Origin: Campylobacterales bacterium
Lineage (GTDB): Bacteria > Campylobacterota > Campylobacteria > Campylobacterales > Campylobacteraceae
NCBI GenBank assembly: GCA_014859645.1
Contig: JACUTV010000007.1
Span: 1-57,626 of the forward strand
Reading direction: 5' to 3'
DNA length: 57,626 nucleotides
Shown one piece after another: positions 33,278 to 41,873 of the stretch. The position numbers and the translations under genes were made by a program. How positions within the stretch are numbered: position 1 is the first letter of the stretch; every line of letters starts with the position of its first letter. The notes below the pieces were generated by a model that was given only the letters and a program-made list of their open reading frames with translations, was not told the origin of the DNA and did no database searches.

Positions 33278-35367
33278 CCATCGCCCTTGTGGGGCAGCCC
33301 AATGTGGGCAAGAGTATGCTCATTAATTCCATCAGCAACGCCAACCTGAGAGTGGGTAACTTTTCAGGGGTGACGGTTGAAAAAGCGGAAGTGCTGTTGA
33401 CGCGCGGGGAAGATGAAATACGTATCATCGACTTACCAGGAAGTTATGCCCTTGGGGATTACACCCTTGAAGAGCGTGTCACAAAACGCTTTTTGGAAGA
33501 AGAACACTACGACCTTTTGCTTAATGTCGTAGATTCGACCAACCTTGAACGCAATTTGCTGTTGACCACAGAACTCATGGAGCTTAACCGCAAGATGGTG
33601 GTGGCGCTCAACATGAGCGACGAAGCCAAAAAAGAGGGCATTCGCATTGATCATGAACAACTCGGTGGTATCCTTGGCATCCCCTGTATGCCCGTTTCTG
33701 CTTTTACGAAAGAAGGGATAGAAGAACTCATCACTGTTTGTTTAAACACCATCAACGTGGCGCACCAAGCACCAAAAATGAGTTATTCGGAACCGGTGGA
33801 GGAAGAGATAGACCGCCTTGTGACCCTTTTGGGTGAAAAAGGCTTTGCCCATGCAAAACTCTCCTTGCGTGACGTGGCGGTGAAGTTGTTACAAGAAAAC
33901 AAAGCGCTGTACCAAGAGATGCGCAATGAGCCGGTGTGGATTGAAGTCTTGCCGGTGCTTCAAGAAGCGTTGGAGCATTTGTACGTGCATTACGACACCA
34001 AGAACCTTGTGGAGATTTTTTCTGAAGAGCGTTACGCTTACGCCAAAGGGGCGGTTACAGAAGTGTGCGAAACGACACCTCAAAAGAAGAAAACCACGAC
34101 CGAAAAGATTGACGCGGTGCTCATTCATAAGTTTTTTGGCATTCCTATTTTCTTGTTTTTCATGTGGGGATTGTTTCAACTCACCTTTACACTAGGCGCC
34201 TTGCCTATGGACATGATTGATGCGCTTTTTGGGTACTTTGGCGACCAAGCGCGGATTATTTTTGGGGACGGGGAGCTAGGCTCACTGGTTGCTGATGGTG
34301 CCATTGCGGGCGTGGGGGCCGTGGTGATGTTTTTGCCCAATATTATGATTTTGTTTTTTGGCATCGCCCTTTTGGAAACCACAGGTTACATGGCGCGCGT
34401 GGCGTTTTTGTTGGATGGTTTTTTTCACCGCTTCGGCCTGCACGGCAAATCGTTCATCCCCCTTGTGACGGGGTTTGGGTGTTCGGTGCCTGCGTACATG
34501 GCCGCGCGTACCCTTAAAAACGATAAAGACCGTTTGATTACACTCTTTATCATTGGGTTTATGAGTTGTGGGGCGAAATTGCCTGTGTATGTGTTGTTTG
34601 CGGGGGCATTTTTTGGCCCTGAAAAAGCGGGCGATGCACTGTTTGTGATTTACATTGCAGGGGCACTTTTGGGCCTTGTGGCGGCAAAAGTGCTTAAAGC
34701 CTTTGTATTTAAAGGCAAAGATGAGCCTTTTGTCATGGAAATGCCAAAGTACCGCTTGCCTTCAGCAAAGCTTGTGTGGCACACCGTAATGGGCAAGTCG
34801 CTCATGTACCTTAAAAAAGCGGGAACGTTCATCTTGGCGGCTTCCGTGTTGGTGTGGTTTGCGAGCAGTTACCCCAAAAATGAAGACTTAGAGAGCGCGT
34901 ATGAACTTAAAATAGAACAAGCCTTAAGCGAAGAAGAGCAAGTAAGCCTTGACAATGAGTTGCAATCTACCTTGTTGTCCCAAAGCTACCTTGGGCGCAT
35001 TGGCCAATCCACAGAGTTTCTATTTGCACCTCTTGGGTTCGATTGGAAGCTCACCGTAGCCCTTGAAACAGGCTTGGCAGCCAAGGAAGTCATCATCTCC
35101 ACCATGGGGGTATTGTACGCTCTTGGGGAAGAGGTGGATGAGGAGAGCGAAGGCCTTATGGGCGTTTTGCAAGCCAGTATTCCCTTCCCCGTGGCGTTAT
35201 CGTTCATCACCTTTGTTATGTTTTACTTGCCGTGCCTTGCGGCTACGGTCGTGTTTACCAAAGAATCAGGAAGCTACCGTTATTTGGGATACCTCATTCT
35301 CTTTACGACCGCAGTGGCATGGGGGGTTTCCTTTGTGGTCTATCGCGTGGCGTTATTGTTGAGCTAG
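33265..35367 (+). CDS. feoB: Ferrous iron transporter FeoB
   Basis: A 700-residue Fe2+ transporter. The N-terminal G domain has G1 GQPNVGKS (9-16), G2 around GNFSGVTVEK, G3 DLPGS and G4 NMSD, followed by a helical GDI-like domain and then the membrane part with two Gate motifs (GFGCSVPAYMAARTL and LPCLAATVVFTKE). Length and order are normal. The stop overlaps the convergent cation-efflux gene by 15 bp. Confidence 0.96.
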   Translation: MPTLTIALVGQPNVGKSMLINSISNANLRVGNFSGVTVEKAEVLLTRGEDEIRIIDLPGSYALGDYTLEERVTKRFLEEEHYDLLLNVVDSTNLERNLLLTTELMELNRKMVVALNMSDEAKKEGIRIDHEQLGGILGIPCMPVSAFTKEGIEELITVCLNTINVAHQAPKMSYSEPVEEEIDRLVTLLGEKGFAHAKLSLRDVAVKLLQENKALYQEMRNEPVWIEVLPVLQEALEHLYVHYDTKNLVEIFSEERYAYAKGAVTEVCETTPQKKKTTTEKIDAVLIHKFFGIPIFLFFMWGLFQLTFTLGALPMDMIDALFGYFGDQARIIFGDGELGSLVADGAIAGVGAVVMFLPNIMILFFGIALLETTGYMARVAFLLDGFFHRFGLHGKSFIPLVTGFGCSVPAYMAARTLKNDKDRLITLFIIGFMSCGAKLPVYVLFAGAFFGPEKAGDALFVIYIAGALLGLVAAKVLKAFVFKGKDEPFVMEMPKYRLPSAKLVWHTVMGKSLMYLKKAGTFILAASVLVWFASSYPKNEDLESAYELKIEQALSEEEQVSLDNELQSTLLSQSYLGRIGQSTEFLFAPLGFDWKLTVALETGLAAKEVIISTMGVLYALGEEVDEESEGLMGVLQASIPFPVALSFITFVMFYLPCLAATVVFTKESGSYRYLGYLILFTTAVAWGVSFVVYRVALLLS

Positions 35368-36261
35368 TGCCGCGTCGCGCAATGCCTCTTCCTCTTCGGA
35401 GTCATCATAAGGGTCGAGGTGGATGTTCATGTCCCACACCTCGTCCTCTTGGATGGCGCGGATTTTAGCTTCGATGTTGTCTGTCGCGGCGTGGGCTTGC
35501 AGGAGTGATATTTTAGTGTTAAACACAAGGTGGACATCTACGTAATTGGTGTGGGCAGATTTGCGGGTTTTGAGGTTGTGAAAACTGCTCACGCTTTTTT
35601 CTTCTTCGATGATTTCCACAATGCGCTCCACCACCTCTTCTTCCAGCGCGGCATCCAGTAAAATATACACACCCTCTTTCACTAGTCCATAAGCAGAATG
35701 GATGATATACAAGGCGATGCCAATACCGACAATGGAATCAATCAGTTCAAATTCGGTGAAATAGACCACGCCTAAGGAAAATAAAATTGCCCCGTTGCTA
35801 AAAACGTCGGTTTGGTAATGAAGCGCGTCGGATTTGATGACAAGGCTCCCTGTTTTGCGCGCTACGTAACGCAAAAAAAGCACCAACGCAATGGTAATAA
35901 CCAAAGAAGCAAGCATGACCACAATGGAAATGTTTACGTGGGTCATGGCGGTGCCTTCATAGGCTTTTTCAATGGCTGTGTAAAAAATAAATATGCCTGA
36001 AATGGCGATGATGGTTCCTTCAATCACCGCTGCTAAGGCTTCGATTTTCCCGCGCCCGTAGTTGAAAAGTTCATCAGGCGGGGCTTCGGACTTGTGAATA
36101 GCAAAGTAATTAAACGCCGAAACGATGAGGTCAAGCACCGAGTCAATGGCAGAAGCGAGTACGGCCACAGAGCCGCTGACAATCCCCACCGCGAGCTTAA
36201 TAAACACAAGAAGTGTTGCAGTGGCGGTACTGACAAGGGTGGCTTTGCGTGCTAAAGTCAT
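35353..36261 (-). CDS. Cation diffusion facilitator, FieF-like
   Basis: A 302-residue CDF-family divalent metal/proton antiporter. The transport site is seen as D40-x3-D44 (AIDSVLD) and H148-x3-D152 (HYQTD), the DD/HD set of FieF-type Zn/Fe exporters. Six helices are followed by a cytoplasmic metal-binding domain (HTNYVDVHLVFNTKISLLQAHAATDNIE) and an acidic tail. ATG 36261 overlaps the aguA stop (ATGA); the frame also has an ATG at 36282. Neighbouring feoAB makes iron or manganese relief plausible, but the substrate is unproven. Confidence 0.9.
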   Translation of the reverse strand: MTLARKATLVSTATATLLVFIKLAVGIVSGSVAVLASAIDSVLDLIVSAFNYFAIHKSEAPPDELFNYGRGKIEALAAVIEGTIIAISGIFIFYTAIEKAYEGTAMTHVNISIVVMLASLVITIALVLFLRYVARKTGSLVIKSDALHYQTDVFSNGAILFSLGVVYFTEFELIDSIVGIGIALYIIHSAYGLVKEGVYILLDAALEEEVVERIVEIIEEEKSVSSFHNLKTRKSAHTNYVDVHLVFNTKISLLQAHAATDNIEAKIRAIQEDEVWDMNIHLDPYDDSEEEEALRDAALAQQ

Positions 36262-37235
36262 CGTGCGAAACGCTGCATACATGCGCAGTGAAGGCTACCA
36301 TGCTGACGAATGAAAACCCTCGCATCTACGCCGACTACTTCAAGGTGCGGTAGGGCATTTTGCAAGGTATTAAGCGCTATAGCATCGCTGGGTTGGTTGT
36401 AGGTGGGCACAATGAGTCCACCGTTGACGAAGATGAAGTTGGCGTAGGTAGCGGGCAAACGGTGGTCATCATAAATGATGGGTTTGGGAAGCGGCAGGGG
36501 AAGGAGGGAGAAATGGGTGCGCTTGAGTTCTTCTTCCATTTTTTTTAACGGGCCAAAATGGCTATCATTTGGGTCTTTACATGTAACGTATGCGATGGTG
36601 TCAGGCGTGATGAAGCGGGCGAGGGTGTCGATGTGTGCGTCGGTGTCGTCCCCTTCAAGGTGCCCGTGGTCTAGCCAAAGGATTTTTTCAAGTCCAAAGA
36701 GTTGAGAAAGTTTTTCGCCCAAAGTTTCTTTGGAGAGCGCCCAGTTGCGGTTAGGGTTTAAAAGGCAGGTGGTCGTGGTGAGTAGCACGCCTTCACCGTT
36801 GCTCTCGATGCTTCCCCCTTCTAAAATAAGGTCTATTTTCTTACATGTACCCGTTAGCACTCTTTGGGTGTGCAAAAATTCGGTGATGGCGTTGTCTAGG
36901 GAACTTCCAAATTTGTCCCCCCACGCGTTAAAGGTAAAATCATAAGCGCGCATGAGGCCCGACTCTTCCACATCGATGGGCCCAAAATCTCGAATCCACG
37001 TGTCGTTAAAACGGGCTTGTACGAGGTGAAGATTGGGCAAATGGCCTAAGCGTTTTTTGGCTTTTTTGGTGTCGTTGCAAAGCACTATAACAGGCTCAAA
37101 GCGGGTGATAGCCCGTAAAAATCCCTCGTAAGCTTCTAGAATCTCTTCAAGGTAAGGCTCCCAATCAGTATGTTCGTGAGGAAGGGCTAAAAGTAGGGCT
37201 TCGTGGGGTTCCCACTCGGCAGGTAATCGGTTCAT
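36258..37235 (-). CDS. aguA: Agmatine deiminase (AguA)
   Basis: A 325-residue guanidino-group hydrolase that makes N-carbamoylputrescine from agmatine. Visible active-site blocks are NDTWIRDFGPI, EGGSIESNGEG, HLEGDDTDAHID and C317 in HGSLHCACM. ATG 37235 follows AAGGAA; the open frame extends to 37349 but runs across element 2 and has no better start. AguB, the next enzyme, is 25 kb left on the same strand. TTACATGTAA at 36577 and a one-mismatch copy at 36841. Confidence 0.93.
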   Translation of the reverse strand: MNRLPAEWEPHEALLLALPHEHTDWEPYLEEILEAYEGFLRAITRFEPVIVLCNDTKKAKKRLGHLPNLHLVQARFNDTWIRDFGPIDVEESGLMRAYDFTFNAWGDKFGSSLDNAITEFLHTQRVLTGTCKKIDLILEGGSIESNGEGVLLTTTTCLLNPNRNWALSKETLGEKLSQLFGLEKILWLDHGHLEGDDTDAHIDTLARFITPDTIAYVTCKDPNDSHFGPLKKMEEELKRTHFSLLPLPLPKPIIYDDHRLPATYANFIFVNGGLIVPTYNQPSDAIALNTLQNALPHLEVVGVDARVFIRQHGSLHCACMQRFAR

Positions 37236-37260
37236 TGGTTTCCTTGTGTGTGTCATTATA

Positions 37261-37368
37261 ACACTAACCCAAGGGGCTTGTGCACTCATTTTTGGTTTGC
37301 CTTCCTTGGTAAACCTCTGAGGGTTTTTTGGCCTCAAAAATCCGTGCATAAACCCCCTAGGTTAGTGT
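37261..37368. repeat. Stem-loop element 2: 25-bp imperfect inverted repeat
   Basis: Arms 37261-37285 and 37344-37368 pair at 21 of 25 positions (outer ends ACACTAACC and GGTTAGTGT). The 58-nt loop holds nested hairpins (GGTTTGCC with GGTAAACC; TGAGG with CCTCA). The loop core 37285-37323 aligns with 525-562 of element 1 at about 30 of 40 positions with one gap. It lies between divergent aguA and the sensor kinase gene. Confidence 0.7.
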
Positions 37369-37453
37369 CGAATTTTAACGCACGCCCTTTGCTTTGTCAA
37401 CCTTCTTTAGCCCAAGTTGTGTTACAATCAGCCACTTCTTTCATCAAGGGCAA

Positions 37454-39007
37454 ATGGTGTTAAAATACTTGAAAGAACCCAGCATCCAGCAAACCACCCT
37501 TATTGTCATGATTTTTGCCGCCATCTTTGCGGCAACTTCGGCTTTTGTGGTGATTTTTAATGAAACCAAAGAGATGCAAAAACAGATTCAAGAAACCAAA
37601 GAACGCTACATTGCTACCCAAAAAGAACACAGCATCGATGAGGCGTTGAAACTTGTGCGTGTGTTGGGTTTTTTGCAAAAAGCGTTTGAGCCTGAAGCGC
37701 TTCCAAAAGCCATGCAAGGCTTCATGGAAAGCGTGGTTGCGGGACGCCATACCTTTGCATTGGTGGTAAGCGATACAGGAGAAGTGCTGTACAATCCCGA
37801 GCATTTTTTTTCTTCCCATGCGGTGTTTTCTACTAAAGAAGGCAAAGATATTTTTATGGAGCGCGTGCTAGGGCTTAGAACTGAAGGAATGCATGAGTTT
37901 AGTGTGGAAGGATTGCAAGGGCTATTGTTTGTGCGGGAAGTTGCGCCTTTGGGCTGGCGCGTGGCAAGCGGGGTCTATTTGGACGGATTGGCACAGGTGG
38001 TAGAGGCAAAAAAAGAAGAATCACACCAAAAGATTATGGCGTTTGTGCTAAAGATTGGGACATTAACCCTCTTTTTGTATGTGGCGGGGTTGCTCAAATA
38101 CCGCTATTTGACCCAACGCATTACCAAGGACATTCGGGTGATTGATGCGGCGTTTAAAGAAGCGCCCAAAACATATCGGTTTGTGGACGAGCACGCGGTG
38201 ACCTTTGTAGAGTTTAAAGAGATTTCCATGCATGCTAACACGATGATTGCAAAAATCAAAGAAAAAAACCGCGATTTAATCGCCCTAAACACAAACCTTG
38301 AAGAAATCGTCGAGGAAAAAACCAGTGCCTTGCAGCGTTCCATCGCTTACACCCATGAGCTTTTAGAACAGCAAGACCGTTTTGTAAATAACGCGATTCA
38401 TGAGATTAATACGCCATTGACTATCATGATGATGAACATCGAACTGCACAACCTAAAGCTTCCCAAAACGCCATATCTGACCAAGATTGAGGCGGCGGCG
38501 AAGGTGTTGGAAAACATTTACGAAGATTTGGGGTATGTGGTTAAAAAACACCACGCCCAGTACCCGCAAAAACTATTCAATATGGGGGCGTTTTTGCAAG
38601 AACGTTTGGCCTATTTTCAAGATGTTGCGGAAGGAAATGATGTGTTTTTTACATGTAAGGCAGATGAGGGCTTACATGTAAGGTTTAACGAGGTGGAATT
38701 ACAGCGGATTGTGGACAATAACCTCTCTAATGCCATTAAATACGCCAGAGTGGGTACGCAGATTGCGGTGGAGTTGGAAGATGAGGGCGCGACCATGGTG
38801 CTACGCATCACCAACGAGGGCAATACCATCTCCCAACCTGAGCGGCTTTTTGAGCGCTATTACCGTGAGGACAAAGCCAGAGGCGGGTTTGGGTTGGGGC
38901 TTAATATCGTCAAAGAGATTTGTGATGCCCATGGCGTCGAGATTTGCGTGCGCTCTTGCGAGGGTGTTACGGTGTTTGAGTACCGTTTTGCCAAAGGAAT
39001 TGGATGA
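37454..39007 (+). CDS. Membrane sensor histidine kinase
   Basis: A 517-residue kinase: helix at about 15-36, periplasmic Cache-like sensor (about 37-195), second helix (about 200-218), a linker/coiled coil (EKNRDLIALNTNLEEIVEEKTSALQ), HisKA with phosphorylated H316 (NAIHEINTPLT), and HATPase with N box NLSNAIKYA and G2 box GGFGLGLNIV. ATG 37454 follows AAGGGCAA. It overlaps the response regulator by 4 bp. Position directly before the acetate uptake genes suggests that it senses acetate or another small carboxylate. Two TTACATGTAA copies 23 bp apart (38649, 38672) encode FTCK and LHV. Confidence 0.92.
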   Translation: MVLKYLKEPSIQQTTLIVMIFAAIFAATSAFVVIFNETKEMQKQIQETKERYIATQKEHSIDEALKLVRVLGFLQKAFEPEALPKAMQGFMESVVAGRHTFALVVSDTGEVLYNPEHFFSSHAVFSTKEGKDIFMERVLGLRTEGMHEFSVEGLQGLLFVREVAPLGWRVASGVYLDGLAQVVEAKKEESHQKIMAFVLKIGTLTLFLYVAGLLKYRYLTQRITKDIRVIDAAFKEAPKTYRFVDEHAVTFVEFKEISMHANTMIAKIKEKNRDLIALNTNLEEIVEEKTSALQRSIAYTHELLEQQDRFVNNAIHEINTPLTIMMMNIELHNLKLPKTPYLTKIEAAAKVLENIYEDLGYVVKKHHAQYPQKLFNMGAFLQERLAYFQDVAEGNDVFFTCKADEGLHVRFNEVELQRIVDNNLSNAIKYARVGTQIAVELEDEGATMVLRITNEGNTISQPERLFERYYREDKARGGFGLGLNIVKEICDAHGVEICVRSCEGVTVFEYRFAKGIG

Positions 39008-39675
39008 AAATTTTATTGCTCGAAGATGAAATCATGCTGTGTCGGACGATCGAAGAGTATTTGCGTGACTTGGGCCATCATGTGGTAGGGGTCAATGACG
39101 GGACTGCGGCTTTGGCGCACCTTGAAAAAGAGCGGTTTGATTTGTTGATTTTTGATATTAACGTTCCGCGTTTGACGGGCCTTGAGTTGGTCGATCGCAT
39201 GAAAAGTTTGGGGGTTGTGGCGCCTGTGATTTTCATCAGTGCGCTCATTGACATCGAAAAAATCTCCCAAGCTTTTGCGTTGGGGGCGGCGGATTATTTA
39301 AAAAAACCCTTTCATCTAAAGGAGCTTGGACTTCGCATTGATAAAATCAAGCGCGAAATGCAGGCCAAAAACCCCAACCATGTGATTTTGAGCGAAGGGT
39401 ATCGGTATTTGAAAGAAGAAGAACAATTGTACTTTCATAAAACCCCCGTAAACCTCACCAAGAAACAGCGTCAAATTCTCACACTCTTGTGCGAAAATAT
39501 CGATGCCATTGTGGATTTTGAGCGGTTTCGCAGTTTTGCGTGGAATGATGAGCCTGTAGACAACGCGACTATTCGGGCTGAAATTAGCAGATTTAGAAAA
39601 TTATTAAAAGAGGACTTTATAGTTAATATTAAAGGTATTGGATACAAGGTGAACCGTTATTATCGGCAAAATTAG
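39004..39675 (+). CDS. OmpR-type response regulator
   Basis: A 223-residue regulator with a receiver domain (phosphorylated D51 in LIFDINVP, conserved K in YLKKPF) and a C-terminal winged-helix DNA-binding domain (VNLTKKQRQILTLLCEN ... RAEISRFRKLLKEDFIVNIKGIGYKVN). It is coupled to the kinase (ATGA). The likely target is the actP operon, which starts 129 bp downstream behind a direct repeat spaced as OmpR-family sites are. Confidence 0.92.
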   Translation: MKILLLEDEIMLCRTIEEYLRDLGHHVVGVNDGTAALAHLEKERFDLLIFDINVPRLTGLELVDRMKSLGVVAPVIFISALIDIEKISQAFALGAADYLKKPFHLKELGLRIDKIKREMQAKNPNHVILSEGYRYLKEEEQLYFHKTPVNLTKKQRQILTLLCENIDAIVDFERFRSFAWNDEPVDNATIRAEISRFRKLLKEDFIVNIKGIGYKVNRYYRQN

Positions 39676-39742
39676 CATCCTTGTTACTCATATACCCATA
39701 GTTTGAGAAGACAGTGTGTAGATTATTCTCATCTTGTAAAAA

Positions 39743-39760
39743 TGCTACGGTTTTGCTACG
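39743..39760 (+). promoter_or_regulatory. Direct repeat TGCTACG (11-bp spacing), likely response-regulator site
   Basis: TGCTACG at 39743-39749 recurs at 39754-39760, start to start 11 bp, one helix turn, as OmpR/PhoB-family dimers bind. It lies about 45 bp before the DUF485 gene and just after the regulator gene. Confidence 0.45.
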
Positions 39761-39804
39761 TCAGTTTGGTACAGTTTTTCCTATGAATGATTTAAGGAGA
39801 GCTC

Positions 39805-40119
39805 GTGAATCAAGAGATTTACGCACGTGTCAGGGCCAATCCAAAGTTTCAACTTCTTGTTCAAAAACGCTCTCGTTTGGCATGGAGTCTTGCTGCTGTG
39901 ATGTTGGGATTTTACTACACGTTTATTCTAATCATCGCCTTTTTCCCTGAACTGTTTGGCATGCGCTTGGGCGAGGGTGTGATGACCCTTGGCATTCCTG
40001 TTGGGGTTGGGTTGATTTTGTTGGCGTTTGTGCTTACGGGCATTTACGTGCAAAGGGCCAACGGCGAGTTTGACACCCTCACGCGCGAAATCAAAGAAGA
40101 AGCAAGAGGCGAAGTATGA
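39805..40119 (+). CDS. DUF485 membrane protein (YjcH-like) paired with ActP
   Basis: A 104-residue protein with two membrane helices (about 26-50 and 60-83) of the DUF485 family, which nearly always precedes the acetate/solute:Na+ symporter ActP and is thought to be an accessory subunit. It starts with GTG 39805 after AAGGAGAGCTC. The stop overlaps the actP start (4 bp). Confidence 0.9.
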   Translation: MNQEIYARVRANPKFQLLVQKRSRLAWSLAAVMLGFYYTFILIIAFFPELFGMRLGEGVMTLGIPVGVGLILLAFVLTGIYVQRANGEFDTLTREIKEEARGEV

Positions 40120-41756
40120 GGGCACTGTTGCTTTTGGGCACTGGGGCGCTTTGTGCATTTGGAGCAGACGCCATGGACGGAAAAGGGGCGAATTTTCCTG
40201 CGGTCGTGATGTTTTTAGCCTTCGTGCTTGGCACCCTTGGCATCACCTATTGGGCGGCAAAACGTACCAAAACCGCCAAAGATTTTTACACCGCAGGCGG
40301 GGGTATCACGGGTTTTCAAAATGGCCTCGCGATTGCGGGAGATTACATGTCGGCCGCGTCGTTTTTGGGTATTTCAGGACTGGTTTATTTAAAAGGCTAT
40401 GACGGGCTGATTTATTCTATCGGGTTTTTGGTGGGGTGGCCTGTGATTTTGTTTTTGGTAGCAGAACAGTTGCGCAACCTTGGCAAATACACCTTTGCAG
40501 ACGTCGCTTCGTACCGTTTGCGTCAAATGCCCATCCGCACGCTTGCCGCTTTTGGGTCGATTACGACAGTGATTTTGTATTTGATTGCGCAAATGGTGGG
40601 CTCAGGGAAACTCATCCAAGTGCTGTTTGGGATTCCTTATGAGCTTGCGGTAGTGTTGGTCGGATTTTTGATGGTGATGTACGTGACTTTTGGCGGGATG
40701 CTTGCCACCACGTGGGTGCAGATTATCAAAGCGGTGTTGTTGCTCTTGGGTGCGAGTTTCATGGCCTTTGTGGTGATGATGCATGTAGATTTTAGCATCG
40801 AAAGCTTGTTTGCAAATGCTGTGGAAATCAAAAACGACGTGAGTATCATGCGCCCAGGCGGCTTGGTAAGCGACCCCATTTCGGCTATTTCCCTTGGGAT
40901 TGCGCTCATGTTTGGCACCGCAGGCTTGCCTCATATTTTGATGCGTTTTTTTACGGTACAAGACGCCAAAGAGGCGCGCAAGTCGGTTTTTTATGCGACA
41001 GGGTTTATTGGGTATTTTTATATTCTTACGTTTATCATTGGATTTGGGGCGATTGTGCTCTTGTTGGGCAACCCTGCGTACACAGATGGCGTGAGCGGGG
41101 AGTTGTTTGGGGGCAATAACATGGCCGCCATTCACTTAAGCCACGCTGTTGGCGGGGACTTGTTTTTGGGCTTCATCTCCGCGGTGGCCTTTGCGACGAT
41201 TTTGGCGGTGGTTTCAGGGCTTACGTTAGCGGGCGCTTCGGCCATTAGCCACGACTTGTACGCGAGCGTGTGGGCCAAGGGCGAGGTGAACCAGATGCGC
41301 GAGATTCGCATCTCCAAATACGCGACTGTGGGGATTGGCGTGTTGGCAATCCTCCTTGGCATCGCGTTTGAAAATCAAAATATTGCGTTTATGGTCGGCC
41401 TTGCCTTTGCGATCGCGGCGAGTGCGAATTTTCCTATTTTATTTCTTTCTATGTACTGGAAAGGCTTGACCACGCGTGGTGCGGTTGTTGGAGGAAGTTT
41501 GGGCTTGGCTACAGCGGTTGTGTTGGTGATTTTGGGCCCTATCGTCTGGGGTGAGATTTTCCACGGGGACGCGTCAAAAGCGATTTTCCCTTACCAATAC
41601 CCCGCACTTTTTTCAGTGAGCGTGGCGTTTTTTGGGATTTGGTTGTTTTCTAAACTCGATACCAGCGCGTCAGCACAAAAGGAAAAACTGGCCTTTGAAG
41701 ACCAGTTTGTACGCTCTCAAACAGGCATTGGGGCAGAAGGGGCATTGAGCCACTAG
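40116..41756 (+). CDS. actP: Cation/acetate symporter ActP
   Basis: A 546-residue sodium:solute symporter with a signal-like first helix and about 13 further helices. Family blocks seen: [63 protein letters not shown] and [29 protein letters not shown]. It imports short monocarboxylates, and the acs gene 117 bp downstream activates acetate. Together with the preceding two-component system it forms an acetate-use module. Confidence 0.94.
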   Translation: MRALLLLGTGALCAFGADAMDGKGANFPAVVMFLAFVLGTLGITYWAAKRTKTAKDFYTAGGGITGFQNGLAIAGDYMSAASFLGISGLVYLKGYDGLIYSIGFLVGWPVILFLVAEQLRNLGKYTFADVASYRLRQMPIRTLAAFGSITTVILYLIAQMVGSGKLIQVLFGIPYELAVVLVGFLMVMYVTFGGMLATTWVQIIKAVLLLLGASFMAFVVMMHVDFSIESLFANAVEIKNDVSIMRPGGLVSDPISAISLGIALMFGTAGLPHILMRFFTVQDAKEARKSVFYATGFIGYFYILTFIIGFGAIVLLLGNPAYTDGVSGELFGGNNMAAIHLSHAVGGDLFLGFISAVAFATILAVVSGLTLAGASAISHDLYASVWAKGEVNQMREIRISKYATVGIGVLAILLGIAFENQNIAFMVGLAFAIAASANFPILFLSMYWKGLTTRGAVVGGSLGLATAVVLVILGPIVWGEIFHGDASKAIFPYQYPALFSVSVAFFGIWLFSKLDTSASAQKEKLAFEDQFVRSQTGIGAEGALSH

Positions 41757-41758
41757 GT

Positions 41759-41782
41759 TTACATGTAAAGGCTTACATGTAA
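41759..41782. repeat. Tandem pair of TTACATGTAA palindromes
   Basis: Two exact copies (41759-41768 and 41773-41782) separated by AGGC, directly after the actP stop and before the acs leader hairpin. The 14-bp start-to-start distance is the closest pair in the window. Confidence 0.9.
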
Positions 41783-41790
41783 AGAGAATC

Positions 41791-41834
41791 AAGGCATCGC
41801 CTCTTTTTTTACGGAAAGACAGAGGCGATGCCTT
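41791..41834 (+). other. Perfect 14-bp stem-loop in the acs leader
   Basis: AAGGCATCGCCTCT (41791-41804) pairs exactly with 41821-41834 over a 16-nt loop that begins with seven T. It lies 40 bp before the acs start. The T-run is inside the loop, not after the stem, so it is not a standard terminator; it may be a transcript processing or stability element between actP and acs. Confidence 0.6.
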
Positions 41835-41873
41835 CAAGAGACATCGTTAGGCAAATTTACCAAAGGAGTGCAA

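Noticed and set aside
37261-37368. Integron attC site
   Set aside because: Outer ends GGTTAGTGT do not fit the GTTRRRY core and the conserved part is the loop, not the ends; no integrase or cassette genes nearby.
39760-39790. Sigma-54 promoter before DUF485-actP
   Set aside because: A TGGTAC-like -24 box is present but the -12 GC is missing (TTCC), so support is too weak.
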